DNA of 64,000 nucleotides from Mercurialis annua (lineage: Eukaryota > Streptophyta > Magnoliopsida > Malpighiales > Euphorbiaceae). Location of the stretch: positions 55,165,651 to 55,229,650 of the forward strand of contig NC_065571.1 in assembly GCF_937616625.2 (NCBI RefSeq), read 5' to 3'. Below, piece after piece: positions 1 to 13,315 of this stretch. The position numbers and the translations under genes are program-made. The notes below the pieces were generated by a model that searched no databases, had not been told where the DNA came from, and saw only the letters and a list, made by a program, of their open reading frames with translations. Position 1 is the stretch's first letter. Each line of letters opens with the position of its first letter.

Positions 1-471
1 CCTGATATAATTTACTTCTTAGCATTGTGTTAAGAGAAATTTGAATAAGACTATACATGAGCATGCTCAATCTGTTAAACACATTGTTACTTGAATATTT
101 GTAACAACTCTGTGTATTTTGTTTTTCTATTAATATATCTCATTTTGATAGAAAAAATTGAGAAAAACTCAATAATAAACTAACGAATGAAAAGATCTAT
201 TGCTCATTATTTTATTGATCAACGGTAATCAAATTAAAAAAAATAAGAAAACTAAAAAGAAAGAAAAACGAGGGAGTTCATTTTTCATATAAATCAATAC
301 TTCATATATTTTTTGGGTTATTTGTATATAAAATTCCAACATTTTTTACAATTTAAACATATTTTTTAAAATTTAGCATTAAAAAGTCTAACTTTGCATT
401 TTTTTTATTTTACAGCTCAAATAACTTATTATTCAATGTCGTTTTAGTCATTAAAACTGGCCAAAGTAATA
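1..471. other. AT-rich intergenic DNA, no gene seen
   Basis: Very AT-rich sequence with no open frame of coding character and no repeat border that I could place. It ends at the Stowaway element that begins at 472. Confidence 0.6.
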
Positions 472-768
472 CTCCCTCCGTCCCATTCTAATTGACAAAA
501 TATGGAGTTTTTGGTGTCCCATTCTAATTGACAAAACTAACATAATTATAATTTTATTGTTTAATTTTCCATCTTTACCCTCATTTAAAACCATGTCTTT
601 TATAAAAAATGGTGAGTATTTAATGAAAATTTGACTAATATATACTAATAGCATTAATTAGCTCTATTATCAATAGAAGGGTATATAAATAATTTTCTAT
701 GTCATTTATTAACTTGTCTTGGTTATTGAAATATAGTTATTTTGTCAATTAGAGTGGGACGGAGGGAG
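472..768. mobile_element. Stowaway-type MITE (Tc1/mariner), 297 bp
   Basis: The ends are CTCCCTCCGTCCCATTCTAA and its inverted copy (CAATTAGAGTGGGACGGAGGGAG), flanked by TA dinucleotides at 470-471 and 769-770. This is the terminal sequence and TA target duplication typical of plant Stowaway MITEs. There is no coding capacity; such elements are moved by mariner-like transposases encoded elsewhere. A second member lies at 28181-28432. Confidence 0.92.
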
Positions 769-1915
769 TATCATTTTTAAGGGGGGAAACGCCTAAAACG
801 GTACTTGACTATAAAATGATTTTTTTAAAAAGAAATAGAATGTAAAATCACATTTTGAATAAAGTGTTTAAATCGCAAAAACATAAAAGGTATAAATATT
901 TTATCCAAATAACCAATTCTTTTTTCATAGATCAATTAATCATAAATCAAATATTAAGGTTAAAATTATCTTTAAGTATTTTCTTTTTGTAATAAGTGCA
1001 AAGAATTGTACGTATTAACAAAAAACAAACGTAAAGCTGAAGATGGCTGTCATTTTCTTTCTTCTTCTTAAAGGTTTCAATAATGCTGTTTTGTAATTTT
1101 TGTTCTCTCATTCAAGACAAGCCAAATTATACGGTGGAGATTCAAGACTGTCCTTTTTTAAATAGTAACAGAAAAACATAGCTTAGAAAAACCAACTAAC
1201 TTTTTTAATTATTGAGCATTAAAATCATTTTTACTTTTTTATTACAAATTATAAACAATCATTTATTAATATTATATGTACCCTTATCAATATAATAAAA
1301 TGTATTAACAATATGAGATGTAGGCAGTCATATGAAATAATGTGCCCACTAATCTTTGTTTATTATTTTAAAAGTGGGTTTTTTATATTAAAAAATAATA
1401 ATTTCACAAAATTAACAGACTGTTGTCACGGTATATATATCATTTGAACTATAACTCGTTAATGTTCCCTAAACTTGTTTCGGTGTGATGGCGTCACATT
1501 TAAAATTAACTAATCATAATTATACATAGCCTCAACTTGTTTCGTTTAAAAGTTGATTTTTTTGTATTATTATTATTATTACCAGTTGCTGGCATAAGTT
1601 CCCTTTTATGTGCTATTTAGCCTTTGCATTGACGTAAGAGCTGATCCAATCTGGTTAATTAACCTTGAATTATTAATTTAATATAATTATGACTTAATCA
1701 TCTATCATCTAAATTTCCAGGTTATCTTCGTAGTTGCAACTTGCAAGCAATTATAAAATGCTTTTCTGAAGGTAATTTGTCATCGATATGCACATCATTT
1801 TCATTGTGATTAGATTTCTGAATCTGTAGTATTTCTTAATTATTAGTTTATTAGGAGAAAAAATATTGATTGAAATGAACAAGGTCATACTATTATTAAT
1901 CTAAATATTTATGTC
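769..1915. other. Intergenic, no gene seen
   Basis: AT-rich sequence with short homopolymer and ATT runs (about 1565-1580). Neither strand shows a coding-like frame. Nothing else recognised. Confidence 0.5.
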
Positions 1916-2232
1916 TTTTATCAATTATGATCAAATCTTTTAATTTTTACAATTATGTTCGATTTAAAAAATATTTTTACAACTATGTCCAAAAACTTTA
2001 AATTTTACTTTTTAAATCCAAATCTTTACACTTTTTATCGATTGCGGCCAAATTTTTATGCTAACTCTTTTTAAAAGCTAGACAATTTTTTTAAAATTTG
2101 GTTGTAATTGATAAGTGACGCAAATGTTTGAATTTAAAAAAAAATCAAAATTTTAGATATAATTATAATAAATCTTTCAAATTGGAACAAAATCATTAAA
2201 ATTAAAAAATTTGATCGCAATCACATAAAAAA
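1916..2232. repeat. Palindromic MITE-like repeat
   Basis: The left arm (GATCAAATCTTTTAATTTTT near 1929) is repeated inverted near 2190-2215 (AATTAAAAAATTTGATCGCA), and the pairing continues inward on both sides. The arms are diverged and the exact ends and target duplication are not clear, so the superfamily is left open. Confidence 0.5.
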
Positions 2233-3206
2233 TTGAATTCTGAAAATAATTTTGTCAATTATGCGGACTAGCACATATATCAACAACAACAATTCATAAT
2301 ACAACCATAATTTGTGTATAGTTTATCTATTGATTTCATTATTTGACAGTGTTTAATAAACTAAAAAGTAGTTCGATGCTGTATAAAGTTCGATCTCGTT
2401 TTCATTAAGAAAACAATTTGTAGTTGAGTGTTTTTGTTGGGAGATAGATTCATAGCTAAACACCGGCTCTCTCATTGTGTATTAGTTTACATAAAGTCTG
2501 AGAGTTAATAATACCTATAAAAAGAATATTGTATTTTTAATGTGCAATGTTAAAATTGATGTAATGAGAAAAATAATTATTACAAAGTTTCACAACATGA
2601 TCAGCATACAGTATAAATTAATTTCAAAGATACGATAATCTAAAAGTGAAAAAAGTTAAAGTGAGCATATATAAGTGTTATATTCAGATACAGTTGCATG
2701 CTTGATAAAGTTTGGACATAGTACAACACAAACACTAGGGTTTCAACGATAGTCTTGTGTAGTTCAATTATTTGACAAATTAAAGCAATTTGATTGGTGA
2801 TTTTTGAGACATGGCTAGTACAAGAGATATGATGCCCCTTTATCTTTTCCTATTCTCTTTTTTTTTTTTGGTTGACATCTAATATTAGATCAAGGTATTA
2901 CAAATAAAAAATCACTATTGATGTAATCTTTTTTTATTAATTTTTTAAAAACAATTTGATAAATAAAACCTATTCCCTTAGCATCCATATAAAATTAAGT
3001 ATTAAGTTTTTACAAGACAGTTTGATAAAAAGAAAATAACAAATGGCTAGCATTTGTCATCTTACAATGTTCCATCACCACAATGGCAAATTCAGAAACT
3101 TTTTCAACCCAAACTTAATTTATCTCTGACCTTCAGATTTAATCTTTCTTTAATCTTCAATTCACTATAAATCCTACCAGAATTGTTTTAAAAAAAAAAT
3201 TGGACT
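2233..3206. other. Intergenic, no gene seen
   Basis: AT-rich sequence with several T- and A-runs. No coding-like frame, repeat border or RNA gene was recognised. Confidence 0.5.
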
Positions 3207-3553
3207 AGTTTCATATAAAATAACTATCTTTATACTTTTTCATTTTAATCATAACATTTAAAAGTTGTCATATAAATCACCCTTTATTTTTGTTGCAAAT
3301 TTATCGGCGAAGTAGAAATTCGGTGTCTTCCCCCTCCCAAATGAATGTCTTAATTTTACCAATGCCCTAATTAAAATAAAAAGTACCCTTACCTTTTTAT
3401 TGATTCCGGTAATCGAGAGAGTAAAAATACACCGGATTTTCACATCAGTGATAGACTTACAACAAAAATGGAAAGTGGTGATTTATATGTCAACATTTAA
3501 AGAACATTATTAAATAAAAAACGTATAAAAATGATGATTTTATATGTTATTAA
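3207..3553. repeat. Long-TIR MITE-like palindrome, about 345 bp
   Basis: The left arm (TTTCATATAAAATAACTATC, then GTTGTCATATAAATCACCC) pairs with an inverted right arm (GGTGATTTATATGTCAAC, then ATTTTATATGTTATTAA). The arms exceed 100 bp with modest divergence. No exact target duplication was identified. A short minus-strand open frame inside is a by-product of the palindrome and not a gene. Confidence 0.6.
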
Positions 3554-4246
3554 CCTTAAAAAAAATCGGTCCCAGCTTAGGCCGGAACCTTCCTACTCTA
3601 AGAGTAAGTTCCGCCCGACTGCTAGCCATTACTTTACTTTCTTGCAGCAGAAAAGAAATTGATAAGACTCGATACGGAATGATTACAAATACTCTTTTAA
3701 TATGAAAAAATATTCTTATCTTCAAGTATTAAAATGCCAAACCCCTTCTTTTTTGAGACTTTTCCTAAAAGTACTGAAGCCAAGAAAATATTTTAAGGGA
3801 TAGTTAAAAAGGGATGACTGGAAGTAATGCACATTACAAAGCGCATGATATATACACAAATTATAAATTTCTAGTGTATCAATTATGTTTATTCTTTCTC
3901 CACCTTACCAATAAGGCAAATAATAATTATTTTTATTACAAACCCTAAAGCCAGTCAAATTCTATTAGCCATACATATAAAGCCAGAATTTCATTTCTAA
4001 AAGAAATTTGAAAAGAAAAAACTCACTCATTTACATATATACGTATTTACACAAGTGTAAAATAAATATTACCAAAAGGGATCAAATTGACAAAAATAAA
4101 ATATCTCTACTAACCTCTTGGTTGAATTGGTTAGTGCAGTGACTCATATGTGATAAAAGAATATTGCTTCTATCAACGTACTTGGGACAAAAGAATACAC
4201 CTCCAAGCTAACTCTGAACCAATAAATTTCCATAATGCCCATTTAT
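3554..4246. other. Downstream region of the PP2C/cNMP/kinase gene
   Basis: About 690 bases between a MITE and the stop codon of the minus-strand gene. The part nearest 4246 should be its 3' untranslated region. No other gene seen. Confidence 0.5.
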
Positions 4247-7200
4247 CTACCAGTCGTCGAGCCATTCAGGAACGTTGAGATCATCTTCATCAGGAGATGA
4301 AGAAGCTAAAGGAAAAGTGCAGTCCTCGGGATGACTTTCCAAATGTTGGGTAATACGAAACATTATGTCATGAGGAACCGGAAAGCTACCATCTCTAATC
4401 GCTTTCCAGTCAACACCATCAAACCATGGATGTGTTTTTACAGAATCAAATCCTGAGCTTCCGAGTCTTGCATTTTCGTCGACCTCCAGTAACTGAGTAG
4501 AGAGTATGCAATAAGGATATGAGATGATATTACAATTTATAGAAAGACGAGGCTTCTCGGAATTTATGAAAAGAAGGAAATAGGATTAAAAAATAACTAA
4601 GAATAAAACCTTTGCGATGAGATCCGCAGCTTCAGAGGTGAATGTAGGAGGAAGGTTTAATTGTCCTCTTGCAATCTTTCTATAAGTATCAAGCTCACTT
4701 TCTCTCCATGATCCAAATGGCATTTCACCTTGCAACATGAAGTATATCAACACTCCCAATGCCCACCTGCGCCGTTACAAAAAAGAAAAAATAATTGCTG
4801 TTTGCCATATTTTACTTGAGGAATAAATCACGAATCAGCTGTAGATAGAGGTGTGCATTCAGTTCAAACCGAATCGAACTGAAATATTCTGTTTTTTCTT
4901 TAAACTGGGAAAATTTTAAGGAATTAATTATTTTTGTTCAAACAAAGCTGGTCGGTTTGATCAGCTTTTCTGTCCAGTTTGCATTACAACTTAACTAAGT
5001 AAGTTTATGTCCAAAACTGAACGGAACCAAAAAAGCGAAAAAAATATAATATCAAACCGAAGCAAATTTCTCGGTTTGGTTCTTGCACACCCATAGTTGT
5101 AGATTATCTCTGGAGCAAAAACTGTACCAGTCAGCAGGGAAACCGTGCCCTTTTCCCTGGATTATCTCCGGAGCCAAAGAATCTGCCATTCCACAGATTG
5201 TAAATGTTCTCTCACCGGACAACAATTTCCCAAATCTGAAGTCCACCAGCTAGCATACAACAGAACAAAACAAAGAAACAGAGGTTAAGTAATAGGAAGA
5301 GCAAACTGAATTTTTCTATAAAATCTAGGCCTTGATTTGGATATGTGAACAAGACCAATTGTAAAGGAGAGCCAATTAACCTGTAAATGCCCTGTTTGAT
5401 CCAACATTAAGACCTCAGGAGAGACGCCTCTATAGAGTACACCATTCTGAAATTCAGATTAAAAAAGACACGTGGTGAAAACTGAAACTATGTCAGGATG
5501 CAAATTGAGCAATTGCAGTAGAATAAAGAAAAAAATTCCACATACCATGTGTAAATCTTCTAAGGCAATAACAACAGAGGCGGCACAAAACCGCGCAGAT
5601 GGTTCATCAAGTGCGGTGCGAAGTATTGAAGCCAAAGGACAAGCCAAGTAGGTATTCAACAATATAGCAGCATGTGTTTTATCTGCACAAGTACATAGAA
5701 CCTGTGGCACACAAGCTGAAGAGCTCATACTCTTTATTAGAGTCTTCTCTTTCAAAACTTGTGCCTCCTTTCCTAACCTTTTGATCTTCTGCTTTGAAAA
5801 TCTTTTCATGGTAAGCAAATTTTCTGGCAGCGATATGATTGAAAAACCCATTATTTCACATATGATATTAAAACGGAAATAAGCAGTGCAAGTAGATATG
5901 GTAGCACAAGTTCATGAATAATTGAAAAACCCATTATTTCAATTTTCACATATGATATTAAAACAGCACAAACCGGTGCAAGTAGATATGGTAGCATAAG
6001 TTCATGAATAATATGTATCACTTAAACATGTACAATTATCTTTTCAAGCCAACCAAATGACCAATGAACGACCTGATTTGTATTATAACCATATTAATTC
6101 AGTATGCGAGGCAAAAAAATAAATGCATGATGATGAAACCAACCTGAGTCCTTCAAATGTACAAGTCCAATCTCGCTGCAATCCGTGGTATATAAACAAG
6201 TCTTCCATTCCTATATAGAAAACACAGTTAGGTCATAGAAGGAAAAGCGCTGCCTTAAACGCATGACTTCAGGCAGAACAGAACATCCCCTACCATATCA
6301 GAAAGCCGGCCTCTAAAAGGAGCTGAAATATTAGTATTTTCAATGGGTTCCTTGGAAAAATCTGAAGAAACGCCCCTTGACCTAAATGACATTGATCAAT
6401 GTTATCAGAAACTTGAAATACTTCTGATCTGAAAAAGCAAATAAGTTTACAAATTCAACTAAAGGGACCTTACTTCTAATCCAGAGAAATAATACAATCT
6501 TACAGTTTCAGAAAAGAGAAGTATACGGTAAAATGACAAGACCCAATTCACCGTCAGCGACATTTGAGTGTAAGGAATTTAAAATAAAAGATTTGATTAG
6601 TGAGATTATAACTTACTTATTAACTTCATGTGAAAGTTTTGTTAAAGGACCGACAATTGAGTCAAATTTATCCTTTGTTAAGATGGAACAAGTGCAATCA
6701 CCCACAGCAACAGCACTTAGGGAGCCAATTTGTTCGCCAAGAAGTACCCATTCCCCAAAGTAACTTCCCTCTGTCTTTTCCAAAGAAAGCGTTTCACAAT
6801 TTGTTACATTATCGGCCTCTTTTTGATTATCGGACTTCAAACTTCCAACATTTGGACTACTTAACACTTCCTCATCAAAAGCAAGTCTCACTTTTCCCCT
6901 CTGGATGATGTACAATGCAGAGGGCCCTACATTCTACAAATTCATGGCAAAGGAATGTTAAAATGCTATCTGGAGTAACACTGTAACAGAACCATACTTT
7001 TCTATCAAATGCAGTTTTACCCAGTCAAATATTGGCTGCCCGTCTGCGAAAGAAACTTCAGATAGAGAATCTGCAATGCGACTCAGCTGCAAGATTGTCA
7101 ATCTGGAAAGAAGATCCACAGAACGGAGCAACTTCAGGGATGACATATTAGAAAATTCTGACATCAGAATTCCACGAAAGTCTTCTCTCTTTAAAGCCCA

Positions 7201-10200
7201 TAGTGTTCCAACTGTTACGGCACGAACCGAGGCCTGGAGTGGTTTATTATACCTGCAACGGAACATAACAAAGAAGATCATTGACAGAATACCACTTCAA
7301 ATTATGCCAAAGAGTAAAAATGGATTTAGTATGAGAAGGTATGCAACCAGACTTGAACAAGCTGCTCAAATAAGGCATGAAGCACGAATGAGAACAAGGA
7401 AATATGCTCCTGAAGTGTTTGCATCCATCTAGATAATTATCCAGGTTTAGTGATAAATTTCGATAATCAAATCTACTACTTCAGCGCTAGTCAGTTTGCA
7501 ATTTCAAACAACACTTGATTTTAATTGTGAAAACCAATAACAAGATTAATTCGCAAAGTTATATTTGCAAGTAGAGACATAACCCACATTAACGCCAGCT
7601 CTCCAAAGGATGATAACTTGTCTGCTGTATAACACTGCAAAACTTTTGGCACCTCTCCATTTTTTTCTTCCTGCCACCAGATAATTGGTCAGCACCTATG
7701 TGTGATTCAAACAAAAGAATGATAAATTTTGACAATTCAATCAAGAAAAAGAGCAAACCTGGGTGGCAAAGACCTCAAATTCTCCACTGCCAACAACATA
7801 GAAGCAATCACCTTCACCACCCTGCCAAATAAAAATATCATTAGAGTTCTACCTTACATATAAAAGTCCACCATAAATCAGGATTAAGAAAAACTAAATC
7901 ATCTACTAAGATCATAAGGTTGTAAAGTTCAATTCATCCCTGAGAACAAAATAATAGCATTAAAAAGCAACTGTCGACTCCAAGTTCATCATGCTTGGAC
8001 TGAATGTAATAGCAGTGTCTAAAATGAGCTATCCATCATATCCAGAGTTTCTAATTCAGAGAGAGAATCTTTTAGATTAAACCCTTACAATTCATCAGTC
8101 CCATTCTTATTATTTAGGTGGGAATGAGTTAAGAAAGAAAATATAGGTAAACTGCTTAAATGCAGCATATATATATTCGGCAATTCATAATGTCGCCAAC
8201 ATACCAATGTTCTTTTAAGTAATATATTTCCATTAAGCCATGTATTCTTACATTCTTACTCCAAGCAAATTTGTTAATAAGCCATGTATTTTTCTCTGCT
8301 TTTAGCGACTTTTGATCCGTGTCATAAGGCCTCGTTTTTTAAAGTATCCTGTTAACACAATCCAAAATGCTAAACAGGAGAACAGAGAATGAACACAACC
8401 TGCTTAACAACAACTTCTCCTGGCTGGACTTCAACTCTTTGCATGCAGTCCAACAAAACATGGCACTGAGAGTCTGTAAGCTTTCTGAAAAGGAAGTGAT
8501 CATGCAATGCCCTCTCAATTTGTGCCTGTAGGCATATAAAAAGAAACTTAAGCCCATGAAAATTCCAATAACCCGCTGACAGAACTATACCACTACTATG
8601 TGCTACAAGTTGATGAAAGATGCAGAAGTTTTGTGAAGAAAACTTACTTCTTCTTCCCAAGTTTTCCTATGGGCTGGAGATGGAGGAACCCAAAATTCCC
8701 CACTCTCCAGAGAACTTTCAATGGCACGAAGCCGAGCCCGAGATACATCATGCCTTACACGATGGTGTCTAGAGTTCCAGCCAAAAGTTGAAGGAGATTC
8801 TGATCCTGTCATGTCTACAGCTTGAGGTATAGGAGGTCGTAAGATTACACCTGGACTGGTTAATTGACCAACAACAGCACTCTTAAGAGAGGAAAAGAAA
8901 CGCAAGGATCAGTCGAGCAACTGTATGATGTAAATGAATCAATAAAAAAATTGCCAATTAATGAAGATAAAATAAAAGTAAGAATGTCCCTTACATCAGT
9001 TAATCCATCAACATGCACAACAATCACAGTAATATCATCAGTACGAGTTTCATATTGTAGCCAAAGTCGATAAGATTCTGCTACAATTGCAGCACAAGCA
9101 TCACGCGGATCTTTATATTTTGCCACCTGATAATTCGGAATTGAAGAAAGGAAATCCGGTATTAATTTTCTTCAAAATAGACATAACAAAGAAAAAAGAT
9201 ACGGAACTACAGGCATGCGAAATGTATTACAAAAACAGCTGATCATGCCATCTATTTGACGCTGTCACATTTTAAGATGCAAAGGTTATACATTACAAAA
9301 TCATTAAAAAAAATTAAGCAATAATCCTTTCATCCTCAGTCCCTACATGTCCAAACATAAGATCATTACTTTCTCAATACCAAGTATCGCTAACTTCTAG
9401 GGCCAATGATCAACCATGTTTTATGGCAGTAATTCCTCTAGTCGCTAAGAGCATTTCCTAAATATCGTATTCAATAACAAACGCTGGTCAAGTGGTCATC
9501 CCCTGAATTCCAGTTGTTTAACAAACTAAACAAAAGACCAATCAAAAAAAATCTGCAAAACAGATAAGACAATTGAGACGAAAAAATATTAGATACCTTA
9601 CCATCTCAACCACCGCTTGGCTTGAAAGGAACTCAAAAACCCCATCACTAGCAAGCACAAAGAAAGGATGATCCGGTGTAAGTTCAAAAACTGCAATTTC
9701 TGGATTAGCAACAACACCAATTGTCTCGGCGATAGAATCCCCTATACTCCTAGTAAATGCAGTTCCGGGATACATTCCACTCGAGACCCACAACCTTGGA
9801 GGATCGCCATCATCATCACCTTCCTCAGTTCCCCAACATTGCACATCAGGATTCTTTAAACCCTCAATTTGATCCAAAGTAAGCACTCTAGCACCACATG
9901 CCTTCACTCTCTCCAGCTCGTCATCTCTAAAAGGAGTCTGATCGATCGATAAATCAATAGCCATAATCTCCTTATCACCTTTTCTTTCTGCTATAAGGGC
10001 TCTAGAATCACCACAGTTAGCCACGTAGATTGTCCTTCCTCTAACTAACACAGTTATTGCTGTCGTTCCACTCATACTATCATCCAAATTATCAGCATGT
10101 AACTGAATATTCGTAGTCAAAAAAGCAGAATGACAAGCCTCAACAGCATCTAATTGAAACTTACTATTCCTCAACAAATTCTCACATAATTTCCGCTTCA

Positions 10201-10666
10201 CGAACTGTGAACATTGCGCCCCAAATTCACCATGACCATCAAAAACACCAAAGAAATGGTCATTTTTACTTGTACCAAACGGCGTGTGAATACAAAAACT
10301 GTCTTGATTAGCTTTATCAAGAGCATCAGGGTAATAACCTCTCTGCGAAAGATATGAATAGCGTAATTGATAATTAGCCGAAGGGACTTCAACAGTTCTT
10401 AATCCATCAGGAGGTAAGAACTGTGATGAAACCCTAGAAAGCCTAGTAATACCAAGCTGGTCTGGATTCAAATTTAATTGATAAATTTCATCTCGAGTTT
10501 CCGATTCCGGTGAAGAGGTTGCTTCTGCCGGAGTAAACACTGGTAAATCGGTAGCTTCTGCTGCTCTACTAACATGAGCATGTTTAACTTCGTTCTGCTG
10601 CTTAATTCTTGGATCTTTTGGTATACAAACCTCGCCAATACATGCTCGAGAGTAAACACATCCCAT
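4247..10666 (-). CDS. PP2C / cyclic-nucleotide-binding / protein kinase fusion protein (plant PKG type)
   Basis: Fifteen exons join in frame to 1091 residues: 10666-9602, 9126-8995, 8881-8648, 8525-8400, 7821-7759, 7670-7588, 7252-7021, 6933-6617, 6381-6294, 6210-6144, 5823-5546, 5446-5381, 5249-5128, 4766-4610, 4492-4247. All introns are GT-AG and phases agree. Residues 1-400 are a PP2C phosphatase (DGHG near 143, GDSR near 218, TRSIGDS, TRTDD). Residues 478-645 and 646-760 are two cNMP-binding folds (FGELAL, FGEWVL). Residues 780-1040 are an AGC-like kinase domain with APE and DWWALGVLIY. The layout and length match Arabidopsis At2g20050 and rice PKG, reported as a cGMP-responsive kinase/phosphatase in gibberellin and salt responses. 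The start MGCVYSRACIGE carries Gly2 and Cys3, suggesting N-myristoylation and palmitoylation at a membrane. The catalytic loop reads YRGVSPEVL, not YRDLKPEN, and the DFG position reads DFR. Confidence 0.95.
4847..5096. mobile_element. hAT-type MITE in an intron, 250 bp
   Basis: The ends AGAGGTGTGCA and TGCACACCCATAG are roughly inverted. They are flanked by 8-bp direct repeats CTGTAGAT (4839-4846) and TTGTAGAT (5097-5104), which differ at one base. Subterminal sequence repeats the AAACCGAA motif in both orientations, common in plant hAT MITEs. It lies wholly inside the intron between exons 13 and 14 of the PP2C/kinase gene and leaves both splice sites intact. Confidence 0.75.
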
Positions 10667-10696
10667 ATTTACTCACAAGTTCGAATAATTCATTCG

Positions 10697-10895
10697 CTAA
10701 GAATCAAGCAGCATTCATTATAAAACGATTCTTTAAACCCTAAGATCTGATTGCATTCAAAATTCAAACCGTTACAGAAATTTAAAGGAATTAAACAAAA
10801 CCGCACATTTACAGTTTCAATCATAATTACAATAATAAAACATGAAGAACTGAAATATATTGAAGCCTCAAGGCTTAGTCAGAGAGTAAACTTAC
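10697..10895 (-). other. Probable intron in the 5' UTR of the PP2C/kinase gene
   Basis: On the minus strand a good donor (CA|GTAAGTTTAC, at 10895) and an acceptor (TTGATTCTTAG at 10697) bracket about 200 bases just upstream of the ATG at 10666. The transcript probably begins somewhere between 10896 and about 11150. The splice pair is inferred from sequence only. Confidence 0.5.
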
Positions 10896-11586
10896 TGACT
10901 TGCCATTGACTGAAATCTGAGAAAATTTAAAAATAGTAATGAGAAATTGAGTGAGTTGCAGCAGATTAAAGAAGATTACGAAGAAGAAGAGTTATAAGCG
11001 TCGGATTTCAGCAGAGTTGAAAATGTGACGGCGGTGGCCGGTGGGGGATTAATACGGAGGCGGTTACGGATTGAGAGTAGAGAGAGGAGGAACAGCGTAA
11101 GATTAGTAGTCGTTGAGTGTGTGTGATGCGACGTCGAAGTGATCGGATTAGGCTTTGTAAATGTTGGAAATGAGACGTATCATTGCATGTGTGGACGGTC
11201 AGGATGGTTTATGCACTTTATTTATTTGATTTTTTAGTTTAATTTAGGAAAATAATTGTGTGGCCTGTGTCTATGCGAATGTACCTATTTATTTTGTATT
11301 AAAAATTGAATATATATTCAAATAGAAAATTTAAATTCTATCAATTTTAATAAAACTTTTAATTATAGTCTAATTTAAAAAATTAAACTTCACTTATAAT
11401 TCCATTTTTTAGTTATAATATATTTGTACTTAAATGATAGTCATTGAATAGATTAGTTACATAAATATAAAAGGATAATATTTTCATAAATTCTTAGTGT
11501 ATAAAATTAAATTAATTAACTGGAATACTATACAAAGTTTAATTATAATTACAATTAAATTGAAAATAATAAATTTTAATTTTTTT
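10896..11586. promoter_or_regulatory. 5' leader and promoter region of the PP2C/kinase gene, then intergenic DNA
   Basis: GC-richer leader-like sequence up to about 11150 (GGCGGTGGCCGGTGGGGG and similar) gives way to AT-rich DNA. No TATA box is assigned with confidence. Confidence 0.4.
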
Positions 11587-11802
11587 TAGTTTGACCATGA
11601 AATGTAATGAACAGATTCCGACTATAAAATGACATCTTTAAACTTTTCAAATTCAGACTAATCCACATTCGAATCGGATAGGTCTTTTGTAGAAGTAAAT
11701 TTCTGGCTCGGAGTTTTAAATGGCTATATACATGATTACGGTTCAAATCTACGATCTCACTTAAATTAGAGAGTACCTTACCAACTAACCTATTTAGGGT
11801 TT
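11587..11802 (-). mobile_element. tRNA-derived SINE, 216 bp
   Basis: On the minus strand the element starts with a tRNA-like head (box A-like AGGTTAGTTGGTAAGG, box B-like GATTTGAACC) and ends in a poly(A) run. It is flanked by about 16-bp target duplications (AAATTTTAATTTTTTT) at 11571-11587 and 11803-11818. The tail matches that of the element at 39914-40091, so they are one SINE family. RNA polymerase III transcription and LINE-supplied mobilisation are known for the class. Confidence 0.85.
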
Positions 11803-12229
11803 AAATTTTAATTTTTTTAAATCTTCTAACCTAACATTAACAGTGACGTGTTCTAATTTTTTTTGATAAGGTCTATAAGCAGATTATGAATTGACCAGTG
11901 CGTCAATAAAAGGATGTCTAGTGACCAACGTCACTAATGCGACGACCACCAAAGCTTACTTTCTGAAATAAAAAATAGAAGAATTCAAACCATATTCTAC
12001 AGCTTGTTTTAGACAAAAAAATTATGTGATTTTACTGAAAGGAAAAAAAATATGCGATGAATGAATTGATTATTATTATTATTATTATTTCCTTAAATTG
12101 ACTCGTTGAATGTGGTAACTGAGAAATATATTGATTGTGAAGCTAAAAATGATACTAGTAATTAAGTGTAGAAACACAATCAAAGGCTAAAATATTGCTA
12201 GGAGTTTAAAAGGTACTTAAAAAAATAAA
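11803..12229. other. Intergenic, no gene seen
   Basis: AT-rich sequence with an ATT microsatellite near 12070-12090. It ends in the target duplication of the next element. No coding frame. Confidence 0.5.
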
Positions 12230-13272
12230 GGGAAATTTAGGTATTTACCTAAAAAATAAAAATATTTGCACTTTTTACCTCAACAAGGAAAAATTATAAA
12301 AAATACCTCACCTTTTTTTCATATTTATGTTTTTACTCTCGGAATTAAAATAATTATAATTTTACTCCATTATCATAAAAGCAGCAGTTACATTATCATC
12401 TCAGTATCATAATATTTTTTAAAAAATTATTTTTCGTACGTTATCATACTATTATCATTAACTCTATCATACTATTATCATAACTTATCTTTATAAAAAG
12501 CAACAGTTACATTATCATATCGTTATCACCGCAGTGTTATGATAACGATATGATAATATAGTGATACTGATACGATAATCAGACGCTGTTTATCATAATA
12601 GTATCATAAATATTATCATAACATTATCATATAGGTACTATAAATATTATCATCTCGGTATCATATGATAATGCTATGATAACGACATGATAATGTTATG
12701 ATAACAATATGATAATCAAATATTATTTTCTATAAACAATCTTTTTTTCCTGCAATATTATGATAACTACATGATAATACAGTGATACTCATATGATAAT
12801 CAGAAACTGTTTTTTTTATAGAAAAATATTTTTCTCTGCAGTGTTATGATAATGATATGATAACGCCATAGTGATAACGATATGATAACCAGGAGCTGTT
12901 TTCTGCAGAAAATCGTTTTTTCTGCAGAAAATTGTTTTCTTTCATCATAAAATCGTTTTTAATGCAGATTTTCAGATCTTAAACTGAAAAAATTCAAGAA
13001 CAATTTTTTTAGATCTGAGAGTTAAAATAAATCGTAATAATCACCACGAGTTAAGAAAAAAAATCGCTAAAATGTGGAAGAACGGCAAATCAACGGCGAC
13101 GTGAAAACAAAGCGAAGGCGGGACGAAGGCGGAGCAACGGCGGATCGTTGAAGGAACGACGGCGGCGTGATAAAGAATAAAAAAATAAACGAAGAAAAAG
13201 AAAAAATGGAAAAAAAGACAAATGAAGAAGAAGAAGAAGAAGAAGACGAAGAAGAAGAAGAAGAAGAAGAAG

Positions 13273-13315
<43 letters not shown>

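Noticed and set aside
4106..4150. tRNA-like stretch (TTGGTTGAATTGGTTAGTGC)
   Set aside because: It has a box A-like sequence only; there is no box B, no cloverleaf and no tail, so neither a tRNA gene nor a SINE is supported.
5104..5180. Two similar blocks TTATCTCTGGAGCAAAA and TTATCTCCGGAGCCAAA at an intron-exon border
   Set aside because: Only about 17 bases match. It may be a small duplication, but it does not change the exon model and is probably chance.
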